Of a DNA stretch of 64,000 nucleotides, positions 47,949 to 56,665 are shown piece after piece. The stretch lies in NCBI GenBank assembly GCA_046295215.1, contig JBKBNP010000025.1, positions 1-64,000 of the forward strand, given 5' to 3'. The notes beneath the pieces were generated by a model. It saw only the letters and a list, made by a program, of their open reading frames with translations, made no database searches and was not told where the DNA came from. Both the position numbers and the translations under genes were made by a program. This stretch comes from Szabonella sp046295215. Its GTDB lineage: Bacteria > Pseudomonadota > Alphaproteobacteria > Rhodobacterales > Rhodobacteraceae. Within the stretch, counting starts at the first letter, position 1. The number at the start of each line of letters is the position of its first letter.

Positions 47949-48992
47949 ATGGCAACGCCGGATCTGACGGTGCATGGCGCGGGCATCCTTGGCCTGTCGG
48001 TCGCCTGGGCGGCGGCACGGCGCGGCGCGCGCGCGCGGGTGATCGAAACCGCCCGGCCCGGTGCCGGCTCCAGTGGCGGGCTTGTCGGCGCACTCTCGCC
48101 GCATGTGCCGGAAAACTGGAACGAAAAGAAGGCGTTCCAGCTTGAGAGCCTGCTGATGGCCGAAGCCTGGTGGCAGGCGGTGGCCGCGACAGGCGGGCGC
48201 GACCCAGGCTATGCCCGAACCGGGCGGTTGCAACCGCTCGCCGATGCCGCCGCGCTCGATCTTGCACGCAGCCGCGCTGTCACGGCGGCAACCCTCTGGC
48301 AAGGCCGCGCCGAATGGGTGGTGATCCCCACGACCGGTGCAGCATGGGAACCCGCCTCGCCCTCCGGCTGGCTGGTCCGCGACACGCTCTCGGCCCGCCT
48401 CCACCCGAGGCAGGCGCTCGCGGCCCTCGTTACGGCTCTGAAGGCGAAAGGCTGCGAGGTGACGCGCGGCGAGACGGGCACAAGCGGTCCGCAGGTCTGG
48501 GCGACCGGCGTCGCGGGGCTTGCCACGCTCACCAACGCAGCAGGCCGCCCGGCGGGAACCGGCGTCAAGGGTCAGGCTGCCACGCTGCGCCATGACGCCC
48601 GGACGCTGCCGCAGATCTTCACCGAGGGGCTCCATATCGTGCCCCATGCCGATGGCACGGTGGCCATCGGCTCCACCTCGGAAACCACATGGCAGGATCC
48701 GACCGCAACCGATCCCCAGCTTGACCTCCTGATCGAAATGGCGCGCATCGCCCTGCCCTGTCTGGCAGTGGCGACAGTGCTGGACCGCTGGGCCGGCCTG
48801 CGCCCCCGCGCCCGCACCCGCGCCCCCGTCCTCGGCCACTGGCCCGGGCGGCCGGGCCATTACATCCTCAACGGCGGCTTCAAGATCGGCTTCGGCATGG
48901 CCCCCAAGCTCGGCGAAACCCTGGCCGACCTGATCCTCGAAGGGCGCTGTGACGCCATCCCCGACAGCTTTCGCCCCGAAGCGAATCTCTGA
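47949..48992 (+). CDS. FAD-dependent oxidoreductase, MnmC oxidase-half-like (DAO family)
   Basis: 347 aa with AGGAGAGCGGAA before ATG. The N-terminal dinucleotide motif LTVHGAGILGLSVAWAAARR binds FAD; GAGSSGGLVGALSPHVPENW near 38-57 and the C-terminal LDRWAGLRPRARTRAPVLG and GHYILNGGFKIGFGMAPKLG match DAO-type oxidases. Being divergent from mnmD across 48 bp, it is probably the separate MnmC oxidase that turns cmnm5U into nm5U. D-amino-acid dehydrogenase-like activity is an alternative. A short shared promoter region suggests co-regulation. Confidence 0.75.
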   Translation: MATPDLTVHGAGILGLSVAWAAARRGARARVIETARPGAGSSGGLVGALSPHVPENWNEKKAFQLESLLMAEAWWQAVAATGGRDPGYARTGRLQPLADAAALDLARSRAVTAATLWQGRAEWVVIPTTGAAWEPASPSGWLVRDTLSARLHPRQALAALVTALKAKGCEVTRGETGTSGPQVWATGVAGLATLTNAAGRPAGTGVKGQAATLRHDARTLPQIFTEGLHIVPHADGTVAIGSTSETTWQDPTATDPQLDLLIEMARIALPCLAVATVLDRWAGLRPRARTRAPVLGHWPGRPGHYILNGGFKIGFGMAPKLGETLADLILEGRCDAIPDSFRPEANL

Positions 48993-49000
48993 ACCACCAC

Positions 49001-49056
49001 CCTCTTTTTCTGTCCGTAAATATCCCGGGGGGTCAGGGGGGCTGGCCCCCCTGCCT
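49001..49056. repeat. Modular palindromic intergenic repeat, copy D
   Basis: CCTCTTTTTCTGTCCGTAAA, TATCCCGGGGGG, then CAGGGGGGC-tg-GCCCCCCTG. It lacks the separate central hairpin. It lies between the convergent FAD oxidoreductase and manC genes. Confidence 0.72.
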
Positions 49057-49065
49057 CGTCCGATC

Positions 49066-50523
49066 TCACTCGCGCGCGTAGACATCCTCATAGCGGATGA
49101 TGTCATCCTCGCCGAGGTAACGGCCCGTCTGCACCTCGATCAGCACCATGGGAACCTTGCCGGGATTCTCCATCCGGTGCCGGGCACCGAGCGGAATGTA
49201 GACGGACTGGTTCTCGGTCAGGAGTTTCACCTCGTCATCCACCGTCACCCGCGCCGTGCCCTGCACGACGATCCAGTGTTCGGACCGGTGATGATGGCTT
49301 TGCAGGCTCAGCGCGCCCCCCGGATTTACCACGATCCGCTTGACCTGGAACCGGTCGCCCATCACGAGGCTCTCGAACCAGCCCCAGGGCCGGAAATCGC
49401 GCGGAAAGATCTGGGCCTGCTTGGCCCGCCGTGCCTTCAACGCATCGACCGCCAGCTTGACCTCCTGCGCGCGGCCCATATGGGCCACCAGAACGGCATC
49501 CGGCATGGCAATCGCAATGATGTCCTTCAACCCGATGCCCACCAGTTCCTGCCCCTCGGATTCCGACCGCAGGAGCGAGCCGTCGCAATCGATCGCCGTC
49601 GCGTTTTGTGAAACCACGACCCCCCGCGCATCCGGCCCGGACTGCCGCCAGACCGCATCCCAGCCGCCCAGATCCGACCAGCCCGCCCCGAAAGGCACCA
49701 CCGACAGGCGGTCGGATTTCTCCATCACCGCATAGTCGATGGAGATGTCGCGCACCCCGGCCCACGGCCCCGGGGCCAGCCGCAGGAAGCCGAGGTCCGG
49801 TCTGGCCGTCTCCACCGCCTCGCGCACCGGGCCGGTCAGATCCGGCGCATGCGCCTCGAAAGCCGCCAGAATATCGGCAACCCGGAACAGGAAGATGCCG
49901 GAGTTCCACAGATAGGCATCGTCTGCCAGCATCTGCGCCGCCCGGGCCGCATCGGGTTTCTCGACAAAGCGGCGCAGGGGCACGGCGCGGCCCGATCCGT
50001 CCGGGCGCGCGGCCAGTTCCAGATAGCCATAGCCCGTCTCGGGGCGGTCCGGCGCGATGCCGAAGGTGACGATCCGCCCTTCCGCCACCGCAGCCAGCCC
50101 GGCAGACACCGCCGCGCGAAAGGCGGGCGCATCGGGGATGACATGGTCCGACGGGGCCACCAGCATCACCGCCCCGGGATCATGGGCCGCAAGATGCAGG
50201 GCCGCGGCCAGCACGGCGGGGGCGGTGTTGCGGCCTTCGGGCTCGATCAGGATCGCGCCCGGGTCGATCCCCACCTCGGCCAGTTGCTCGGTCACGATGA
50301 AGCGGAAATCCGAATTGGTCACAATGACCGGTGCCGAGAACTCCGGCCCCGCCCCGTTCACGGCCCCGCCCGCCGCCCCGGCCCCCGCCAGCCGCAGGGC
50401 GGATTGCTGGAACAGCGAACCATCGCCGGTCAGCCGTGTGAACTGCTTGGGATAGGATTTGCGCGACAGCGGCCAGAGCCGCGTGCCGGAGCCGCCGCAG
50501 AGAAGAACCGGTGTAACGCCCAT
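49066..50523 (-). CDS. manC: Mannose-1-phosphate guanylyltransferase / mannose-6-phosphate isomerase
   Basis: 485 aa from ATG at 50523. The N-terminal nucleotidyltransferase has the signature LCGGSGTRLWPLSRKSYPKQ near 8-27, ILIEPEGRNTAPAVLAAAL, and RFVEKPDAARAAQML near 178. The C-terminal cupin isomerase domain from about 350 shows FRPWGWFESLVMGDRFQVKR, LSLQSHHHRSEHWIVVQGTA and PLGARHRMENPGKVPMVLIE. It makes GDP-mannose for exopolysaccharide, capsule or LPS, and may supply the glycosyltransferases at 2-7 kb; that link is inferred. It stands alone here. Confidence 0.94.
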   Translation of the reverse strand: MGVTPVLLCGGSGTRLWPLSRKSYPKQFTRLTGDGSLFQQSALRLAGAGAAGGAVNGAGPEFSAPVIVTNSDFRFIVTEQLAEVGIDPGAILIEPEGRNTAPAVLAAALHLAAHDPGAVMLVAPSDHVIPDAPAFRAAVSAGLAAVAEGRIVTFGIAPDRPETGYGYLELAARPDGSGRAVPLRRFVEKPDAARAAQMLADDAYLWNSGIFLFRVADILAAFEAHAPDLTGPVREAVETARPDLGFLRLAPGPWAGVRDISIDYAVMEKSDRLSVVPFGAGWSDLGGWDAVWRQSGPDARGVVVSQNATAIDCDGSLLRSESEGQELVGIGLKDIIAIAMPDAVLVAHMGRAQEVKLAVDALKARRAKQAQIFPRDFRPWGWFESLVMGDRFQVKRIVVNPGGALSLQSHHHRSEHWIVVQGTARVTVDDEVKLLTENQSVYIPLGARHRMENPGKVPMVLIEVQTGRYLGEDDIIRYEDVYARE

Positions 50524-50688
50524 TCTGGAAACCCTTTGTCTCGAAGCCACACGGACAGCGGCACGGAAAGGCCCCGCGCAGACCTCTCATACCAGAACGC
50601 CACCATCAGTCCAGCTACCGGCGTCACGGCACGCGCCACTTCGGGGTCATCCGCAACACCGGCAGGCGCGCGAGGCTGTCCCGGCGTC

Positions 50689-52215
50689 TCAGCCCCCGGT
50701 CTGACGAAGGGCCGCCCGCGCCCGAAGCGCGCGCACCCCCTGCACGATGGCCCAGACCCAGAGCGCCAGCACCGCGACCCCCAGACCCGCCGCGATCGGG
50801 CGCTCGAAGAACCCGGTCAGATCGCCCGCCGACTTGATCATCGAGGTCAGGAACATCCGTTCGAACATCCCGCCCAGCACCAGCCCGAGGATGATGGGCG
50901 CGACGGGAAAGCCGTTCTCCTCCAGCACCCAGCCCAGAAGGCCCATCGCGGCCATCAGGATGATCCCGAACACCGAATTGGTCATCGCGAAGGCGCCGAC
51001 GATGCACAGGCTCAGCACGATGGGCAAGAGGATGCGCCGGGGCACGCGCAGAACGGGCCGCGCAGCCTTGACCGCCATCCAGCCCAGCGGCACCATCACA
51101 AGGGCCGCAATGATGAAGATCATGAACACGGCATAGATCAGTTGCGGGTTCATCAGGAACACGGTTGGCCCCGGATTCATGCCCTTCATGTAAAGCACAC
51201 CGATCACGATGGCCGTGATGCTGTCGCCCGGGATGCCGAACACAAGGGCCGGGATCCACGACCCTGCCACGGCGGAATTGTTGGCGGCAGAGGCATCGAC
51301 CAGCCCCTCGACATGGCCCGTTCCATATTTCTCGGGGGTTTTCGAGAATTTCTTGGACACAGCATAGGACATCCAGGCCGCAATATCCGCCCCCGCCCCC
51401 GGCAGCGCCCCGACAAGCGTGCCCAGCGTCGAGCCGCGCAGGATGTTTTTCGGATAGGTCCAGATCACCCGGCCCACCCCCTTGAACAGCGGCCCGCTTG
51501 TGGGCGGAACCTCCTGATAGGGCTCGCTCGATCCAAGCCGGATCATGCCGCGCAGGATCTCGGCCAGCGCGAACAGACCGATCATCGCAGGGATGAACTC
51601 GATCCCCGCCAGCATGTCCACCTGCCCATAGGTGAAGCGCGGCACGCCCGAGGTCGGGTCCAGCCCCACCGTTGCCAGCGCCAGCCCGATCATCAGCGAC
51701 ACCCCGGCCTTCAGCGGGTCGGACGAGGCGATGAAAATCGCGCAGGACAGGCCGAGTGCGGCCAGCCAGAAATATTCGTAGGACGTGAATTTCAGCGCGA
51801 ATTCCGCCAGCACCGGCGCACCGAGGATCAGCATGGCCACCCCGAACAGCCCGCCGATGCAGGACACGATGATGTTGGTGCCAAGGCTGAGGTTCAGCTT
51901 GCCCGCCACCGACAGCCGGTAACTGTCCTCGACATAGGCCGCCGAGGCGGGCGTGCCGGGAATGCGCAGCATCGCGCCGGGAATGTCGCCGGCAAAGATC
52001 GCCATGCCACTTGCGGTCACAATCGCCGCAAGCGCCGGGATCGGGTCCATGAAGAAGGTGAGCGGCACCAGCAGCGCCACCGCCATCGTGGCGGTCAGGC
52101 CCGGCATCGCACCCATGAACATGCCGAAAGCACCTGAAAGCACCACGACCAGCAGAACCTTCGGATCGAGAACCAGCCAGAAGGCCTGCGCAAGAACGTC
52201 GAGAGAAGGCAACAT
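50689..52215 (-). CDS. tctA: Tripartite tricarboxylate transporter, large permease TctA
   Basis: 508 aa with about 11-12 helices. TctA hallmarks: GMFMGAMPGLTATMAVALLV near 30-50, PGAMLRIPGTPASAAYVEDS near 78, GALPGAGADIAAWMSYAVSK near 265 and a second ANNSAVAGSWIPALVFGIPG near 310. It imports carboxylates with TctB and the binding protein TctC, driven by the ion gradient. It starts one base after the TctB stop. The substrate is not known; the associated DapA-like lyase and Gfo/Idh/MocA oxidoreductase suggest a sugar acid or keto acid. Confidence 0.93.
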   Translation of the reverse strand: MLPSLDVLAQAFWLVLDPKVLLVVVLSGAFGMFMGAMPGLTATMAVALLVPLTFFMDPIPALAAIVTASGMAIFAGDIPGAMLRIPGTPASAAYVEDSYRLSVAGKLNLSLGTNIIVSCIGGLFGVAMLILGAPVLAEFALKFTSYEYFWLAALGLSCAIFIASSDPLKAGVSLMIGLALATVGLDPTSGVPRFTYGQVDMLAGIEFIPAMIGLFALAEILRGMIRLGSSEPYQEVPPTSGPLFKGVGRVIWTYPKNILRGSTLGTLVGALPGAGADIAAWMSYAVSKKFSKTPEKYGTGHVEGLVDASAANNSAVAGSWIPALVFGIPGDSITAIVIGVLYMKGMNPGPTVFLMNPQLIYAVFMIFIIAALVMVPLGWMAVKAARPVLRVPRRILLPIVLSLCIVGAFAMTNSVFGIILMAAMGLLGWVLEENGFPVAPIILGLVLGGMFERMFLTSMIKSAGDLTGFFERPIAAGLGVAVLALWVWAIVQGVRALRARAALRQTGG

Positions 52216-52216
52216 G

Positions 52217-52696
52217 TCAGAAGAACCCTTCCACCGGGCCGCGCGGCAAGGGCACGCGCAGCATCACCGCAAAAGCCCACCAGCAAAACAGCGTGGCCCC
52301 CACGGAACAGGCCACCGCCATCAGGGGCCGCACCCCATGCCACAGAAAGATCGCGAGCAGGGTGACAAAGGACACCGGCATGTAGCCGATCCGCGGTGCC
52401 ACAAGGATCTGGCCCGCCACGGCAGCGAAGATCAGCACGACCGACCCGATGCCCGCGACACGCCGCAAGGGCGGCAGGACCGAGATCAGCACCTGCCGCA
52501 CCCCGGCCCGCCGGTAAGTCACATCGCGCAGGCACAAGAGCCCCCCCGCGATCACAAATCCACCGCCCAACAACGAGGGCAGCAGCGAGGCGCCATAGGG
52601 TTGGCCCGGAAAGGCCGGAAAGCCGGATGCCGTCCAGACCATGAACAGCCCCAGCAGGATGAACAGCGCGCCCGACAGCGCGTCCGACAGTTGCAT
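52217..52696 (-). CDS. tctB: Tripartite tricarboxylate transporter, small permease TctB
   Basis: 159 aa with four membrane helices: residues about 6-26 (ALSGALFILLGLFMVWTA), 40-56 (LLPSLLGGGFVIAGGLL), 80-100 and 105-140 (GYMPVSFVTLLAIFLWHG). The length and topology, and its place between tctC and tctA, identify it as TctB, which has little sequence conservation. The gap to tctC (89 bp) holds a hairpin. Confidence 0.87.
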   Translation of the reverse strand: MQLSDALSGALFILLGLFMVWTASGFPAFPGQPYGASLLPSLLGGGFVIAGGLLCLRDVTYRRAGVRQVLISVLPPLRRVAGIGSVVLIFAAVAGQILVAPRIGYMPVSFVTLLAIFLWHGVRPLMAVACSVGATLFCWWAFAVMLRVPLPRGPVEGFF

Positions 52697-52734
52697 GCAG
52701 TTCCCCTCCCCCGATGCGCCTCGTCCGAGACGAA

Positions 52735-52756
52735 CGGAGGCGCCGCAGCGCCTCCG
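52735..52756 (-). promoter_or_regulatory. Hairpin between tctC and tctB
   Basis: Perfect 9-bp stem CGGAGGCGC/GCGCCTCCG with a 4-nt loop, 29 bp after the tctC stop. No U-run in the transcribed direction. It probably protects tctC mRNA so that the binding protein is made in excess of the permeases. Confidence 0.55.
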
Positions 52757-52785
52757 CCTTTTCTCATGTCAGCATTGCGCTTGCG

Positions 52786-53784
52786 TCAGCCCTGCACAAG
52801 TCCTGCGGCGCGCATTGCCTCGCCCATCTTGACGTCAGTATCCTCCATCAGCGCGGCATGGTCCGCCGGCGGCAGATAGACGACGCCGAAGCTGCGCGAG
52901 TTCATGAAGTCGGTGAACTCGGCATCCTGCGCGATTTCGCCCAGCGCGGTGGAGAGTTTCGCGGTGATGTCCTCGGGCAGACCGGCAGGCGCGCAGATGC
53001 CACGCCATGCGGCAGTGTAGTAGTCACCCGCCCCGGCCTCTTGCAGCGTGGTCAGGTCCGGGCGGCTCGCCGCACGTTCCGACCCCATGAGCGCAAGGTT
53101 GACCGCACGGCCAGCCTCGACCATCGCCTTGGTCTCGCCCAGCGACACGGTGACAAGGTCGATCCCGCCCGCGATCAGATCCTGCATTGCGGGGGCAGCA
53201 CCCTCCGACGGCACCCAGGTCACATGGTTCGGGGCCAGCCCCAGCGATTGCAGCCAGCCCACCAGCGCCAGATGCCAGATGCCGCCCTGCCCGGTGCCCG
53301 AGGCCTTGAACGTGCCGGGGGCCGAGGCCTTGATCGCCTCAACCAGCGCCCCGATGTCGGCATATCCCGCATCCGACCGCACCGTGACAGCAGGCCCGTC
53401 GGCATTCATCAGGCTGAGCGGCGTGAAGTCGTTGGAGGTCAGCGCGGTGAGGCCCTGATGGTGCATCATCGCGATTTCCACGGTGACAACGCCGATGGTG
53501 TAGCCATCCGCCGCCGCCGTCGCGATGGCCGAATGGCCCACGACGCCCGACCCGCCGGTGCGGTTCACCACATTGACCGGCTGCCCCAGCTTGCGCTCCA
53601 GCAGGGCCGCAATGATCCGGCCGGTTGCATCGGTGCCACCGCCCGCACCCCATGGCACGATCATCGTGATCGGTCGGCTGGGATAATCAGAGGCAAAGGC
53701 CCGCATCGGGGCCGCGCCAAGGGCAGCCGCAGCGGCAGCGCCCGCAATCACGCCGCGGCGTGTCGGTTTGAATTGTGTCGTCAT
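52786..53784 (-). CDS. tctC: Tripartite tricarboxylate transporter substrate-binding protein TctC
   Basis: 332 aa from ATG at 53784, with GGGAGGAACCGAC upstream. A twin-arginine signal (TRRGVIAGAAAAAALGA) precedes the mature start SDYPSRPITMIVPWGAGGGT, the classic TctC/Bug opening. NVVNRTGGSGVVGHSAIATA near 70 and AWRGICAPAGLPEDITAKLS near 270 are also Bug-family hallmarks. It binds the transported acid in the periplasm. A Tat rather than Sec signal is common in this family. Confidence 0.93.
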   Translation of the reverse strand: MTTQFKPTRRGVIAGAAAAAALGAAPMRAFASDYPSRPITMIVPWGAGGGTDATGRIIAALLERKLGQPVNVVNRTGGSGVVGHSAIATAAADGYTIGVVTVEIAMMHHQGLTALTSNDFTPLSLMNADGPAVTVRSDAGYADIGALVEAIKASAPGTFKASGTGQGGIWHLALVGWLQSLGLAPNHVTWVPSEGAAPAMQDLIAGGIDLVTVSLGETKAMVEAGRAVNLALMGSERAASRPDLTTLQEAGAGDYYTAAWRGICAPAGLPEDITAKLSTALGEIAQDAEFTDFMNSRSFGVVYLPPADHAALMEDTDVKMGEAMRAAGLVQG

Positions 53785-53841
53785 GTCGGTTCCTCCCAAG
53801 TGAACGAGCGTTCCCCCACGCCTCATGCGCGGGGGTGGATC

Positions 53842-54777
53842 TCAGGCAGCCTGCGCTGCCCGGAATGTCTTTTCCGCTTCCAGAAGCGAGGTCGCAGCCG
53901 CTTTCACACGGGCGCGGTCAGCATCGGGAATCGGGGATGATGGTGCAATTATCATACCAGTATCGGCAATACCCGACTGTCTGATCGCTTCATGCAACAC
54001 ACGGATTTCATTGATCTCGCCACGCAGGGCCTCCAGCGGCAACAGCGACTGCAACAACGCCTCGGCGCGCTCGGGATTGCTCATTTGCAGCGCATGCAGA
54101 ATGGCCATCGACAGGGCGGGCGCGATGCAGACACAGCCCGCCGTAAACCCCGCAAGCCCGTAATCGACCAGATGCGGAATGGCAGGCGGCTCGCCAAAGC
54201 CCGAGATCACCCGGTCTGCCCCGATCTCCGCAATGATCGCGTCAAGATAGGCGTCGCGCGCGGCACCGCTGCGCGGCACCGCGTATTTCACCCCGAAGAC
54301 CACGCCCTCGGCGCACAGCTTTCCCAGATCCTCGGCCGGGAAATACCCGTCCGTCTTGATATAAACCAGCAGTTGCACGCGCGAGGTCGCATGGAAGTCC
54401 CGCAGCGCCGTCATCACGCCATCCCGCGTCAGCGGCGGCCCCATCGGCAACAGCAGCGCCACCGGAAAGCTCCGCGATTTCAGCACCTCCGCCTGATCCA
54501 CCAGCTTGCCGCCATCCGGTCCGACCGAGGGCAGAAGCCATGTGTCCGCCGCCGCCAGCGCCGCCAGCCGGTCCAGCCAGTCGGCATAGCTCGACATCGG
54601 CCAGTGATGGACCAGCGCATTGCCGCCATAAAGGATGGTGGACACGCCCCCCGCTTCCAGATGCCGGATGACCGCGCCATTCGCGGCGTCGTTCATGTCG
54701 CCTACGGCATCGCGGGCAAAGGGCGGAACGGCCATGACGGCCCGGGCAAGATCGGCGGGGGTAACGCTGCGGCGCAT
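53842..54777 (-). CDS. Dihydrodipicolinate synthase-family lyase of the TTT operon
   Basis: 311 aa. A DapA/NAL TIM barrel: GAVIRHLEAGGVSTILYGGN near 33, VGPDGGKLVDQAEVLKSRSF near 85, the Schiff-base lysine in VFGVKYAVPRSG near 160, and FGEPPAIPHLVDYGLAGFTA near 198. The GTTGE motif and the catalytic tyrosine segment of true DapA are altered, so it is not the lysine-pathway enzyme; that is encoded 2 kb away. Members of this branch cleave or dehydrate 2-keto-3-deoxy acids. It leads the minus-strand operon with tctC-tctB-tctA, so it probably acts on the imported compound. Confidence 0.8.
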   Translation of the reverse strand: MRRSVTPADLARAVMAVPPFARDAVGDMNDAANGAVIRHLEAGGVSTILYGGNALVHHWPMSSYADWLDRLAALAAADTWLLPSVGPDGGKLVDQAEVLKSRSFPVALLLPMGPPLTRDGVMTALRDFHATSRVQLLVYIKTDGYFPAEDLGKLCAEGVVFGVKYAVPRSGAARDAYLDAIIAEIGADRVISGFGEPPAIPHLVDYGLAGFTAGCVCIAPALSMAILHALQMSNPERAEALLQSLLPLEALRGEINEIRVLHEAIRQSGIADTGMIIAPSSPIPDADRARVKAAATSLLEAEKTFRAAQAA

Positions 54778-54900
54778 CGGCAGTCTCCGGTAAAAATCAG
54801 TTATTCTCTTTAGACGCGATTCGCATAATTAGTCAATAGTTGTAAAATCCGTCCTGACCGGTTATGCGGTGCCCAGACATGCGAAGGGAGATTCGACAGC
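54778..54900. promoter_or_regulatory. AT-rich divergent control region
   Basis: The 123 bp between the lyase and the Gfo/Idh/MocA gene contain an AT-rich core at about 54790-54850 (TTATTCTCTTTAGACG, AATTAGTCAATAGTTG). It should carry both promoters and the site of the adjacent FadR-type regulator; no perfect operator dyad was found. Confidence 0.45.
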
Positions 54901-55896
54901 ATGACACCGATCCGGGTTGCCATCGCGGGCGCAGGCGCCATCAGCATATTCCACCTCAAGGGCTGGCAGGCACAGCAGAGCGTGGAACTGGTCGCCATCT
55001 GTGATCCCGATCCCGCCCGCGCCAATGACCGCGCCACCGAATTTTCCATCCCCCGGGTGTTTGACGATGTGGGCAGGATGCTGGCCGAAACCCGCCCCGA
55101 CGCCATCGACATCATCACCCCGGTCTCCAGCCATGCCCCGCTCGTGCGGCTAGCGGCGGATCACGGCGCGCACGTGATGTGCCAGAAACCCATGACCCCC
55201 ACCGTGGCCGAGGCCGAGGCGCTGATTGCCGATGTGGGTGATCGCGTGCGCTTCATGGTGCATGAGAACTACCGCTTCCGCCCGCATTACGCCGAACTGA
55301 CCTCCCGCGTCGCTGCCGGAGAGGTGGGGCGTGTGCGCCATGTGCGCCTCACCGTGCGCGCCTCCTCGCTGAACGACTACCCCGGAAAGGTGCCCTTCCT
55401 CCTGGGCCGCCAGCCCTATCTGGCCAGCTTCCCGCGCCTTCTGGTGTTCGAGGTGCTGATCCACCATCTTGACGCGCTGCGTGCGGCCTTTGGCGAAATG
55501 GAACCGGTGGCGGCGATCCTCGACCGCATCAACCCCGATCTCGCGGGCGAGGATGCGGCCCTTGTGACCCTGCGCACCGCCTCCGGCGCGCTGGTGCAGA
55601 TCGACGCCAATATCTCTGCCCTCGGCCACCCGCCTTTGCCCACCGACCGGCTGGAGGTGCTGGGGGAGGCGGACACGCTGATCCTCGACCGCGACCGGAT
55701 CACCCGGCTCTCTGCCCCCGATCAGATTTCCCGGCATGATCTGGCCGCGAATTATCAGGCCTGCTTCACCGGTGCTGTCACCGAATTCGTGACCGGGCTG
55801 CGCAGCGGGCGCACCTTTGCCACCGACCGGCTCGACAATCTGCGCACCTTGCGCCTGATGGAGGCCATCTACAGACTGGCCGGTGTGACGATCTGA
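54901..55896 (+). CDS. Gfo/Idh/MocA-family oxidoreductase
   Basis: 331 aa. The N-terminal Rossmann fold begins IRVAIAGAGAISIFHLKGWQ (G-x-G-x-x), followed by LVAICDPDPARANDRATEFS and the family EKP-type motif as VMCQKPMTPTVAEAEALIAD near 95 (CQKP in place of CEKP). The C-terminal beta-sheet domain follows (FMVHENYRFRPHYAEL, FEVLIHHLDALRAAFGEMEP). These enzymes oxidise sugars or inositols with NAD(P). It is divergent from the lyase-TTT operon and 12 bp before the GntR gene, so the three units form one catabolic cassette. Confidence 0.88.
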   Translation: MTPIRVAIAGAGAISIFHLKGWQAQQSVELVAICDPDPARANDRATEFSIPRVFDDVGRMLAETRPDAIDIITPVSSHAPLVRLAADHGAHVMCQKPMTPTVAEAEALIADVGDRVRFMVHENYRFRPHYAELTSRVAAGEVGRVRHVRLTVRASSLNDYPGKVPFLLGRQPYLASFPRLLVFEVLIHHLDALRAAFGEMEPVAAILDRINPDLAGEDAALVTLRTASGALVQIDANISALGHPPLPTDRLEVLGEADTLILDRDRITRLSAPDQISRHDLAANYQACFTGAVTEFVTGLRSGRTFATDRLDNLRTLRLMEAIYRLAGVTI

Positions 55897-55908
55897 AGGG
55901 AACCGCCG

Positions 55909-56595
55909 ATGCAGTGCGAACCGACGCTGGCCGACCAGGTCTATGACCGGCTCCTGCGCGCCATCATGGCCGGGGATTATGCGCTCAATTCGCGCCTGCC
56001 ACCCGAAGAAGCGCTTGCGCTGACCTGCGGTGTCTCCCGCCCGGTGCTGCGAACCGCCCTTGCACGGCTGCGCGACGACGGCATTGTTGCGGGACGGCGC
56101 GGGTCCGGCAACTATGTCCTGCGCCGCCCTGCCGCCTCGGTGGTGGATTTCGTGCCGCTGGGGTCCATCACCGATATTCAGCGCTGCTATGAATTCCGGC
56201 TGGAGGTGGAATCAGCCGCCGCCTTCTGGGCCGCCCAGCGCCGGACCGACAAGGATCTTGCCGACATGCGCGCGGCGCATGACCGGATGGGCGCCCTCTA
56301 CAGCGCCCGTGAAAAGGGGGTGGAGGCAGATCAGGATCTGCATCTGGCGATCGGCCGCGCCTCGCACAATGCGTTTTTCGCGACGGTTCTGGACTCGCTC
56401 GCGGTCCAGATCAGCTTCGGGATGAACCTGTCGCGCAGCCTCACGCTTCAGGCCGCCCCCGACCGGCAGGCACAGGTCATGGCGGAACATGGGGCAATCA
56501 TCGACGCCATTTCCGGGCAATCCCCCGATGCCGCCCGCGCCGCCATGCAGGACCACATCCGCGCCGCCCGCGACCGGATGTTCGAGGGCGGCTGA
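55909..56595 (+). CDS. GntR-family regulator, FadR subfamily
   Basis: 228 aa with GGGAACCGCCG before ATG. The winged HTH is LADQVYDRLLRAIMAGDYAL, NSRLPPEEALALTCGVSRPV and LRTALARLRDDGIVAGRRGS; the C-terminal FCD ligand domain follows (FRLEVESAAAFWAAQRRTDK, DQDLHLAIGRASHN, HGAIIDAISGQSPDAARAAM) with the metal-binding D and H residues. It probably controls the TTT/lyase cassette in response to the imported acid. Confidence 0.88.
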   Translation: MQCEPTLADQVYDRLLRAIMAGDYALNSRLPPEEALALTCGVSRPVLRTALARLRDDGIVAGRRGSGNYVLRRPAASVVDFVPLGSITDIQRCYEFRLEVESAAAFWAAQRRTDKDLADMRAAHDRMGALYSAREKGVEADQDLHLAIGRASHNAFFATVLDSLAVQISFGMNLSRSLTLQAAPDRQAQVMAEHGAIIDAISGQSPDAARAAMQDHIRAARDRMFEGG

Positions 56596-56597
56596 GC

Positions 56598-56659
56598 CCC
56601 GCCCCTTTTTCTGTCCAGAAATATCCCGGGGGGTGAAGGGGGGCTGGCCCCCCTTCAGC
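56598..56659. repeat. Modular palindromic intergenic repeat, copy E
   Basis: CCCCTTTTTCTGTCCAGAAA, TATCCCGGGGGG, then AAGGGGGGC-tg-GCCCCCCTT. Same short form as copy D. It lies between the convergent GntR and dapA genes. Confidence 0.72.
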
Positions 56660-56665
56660 CACAGC

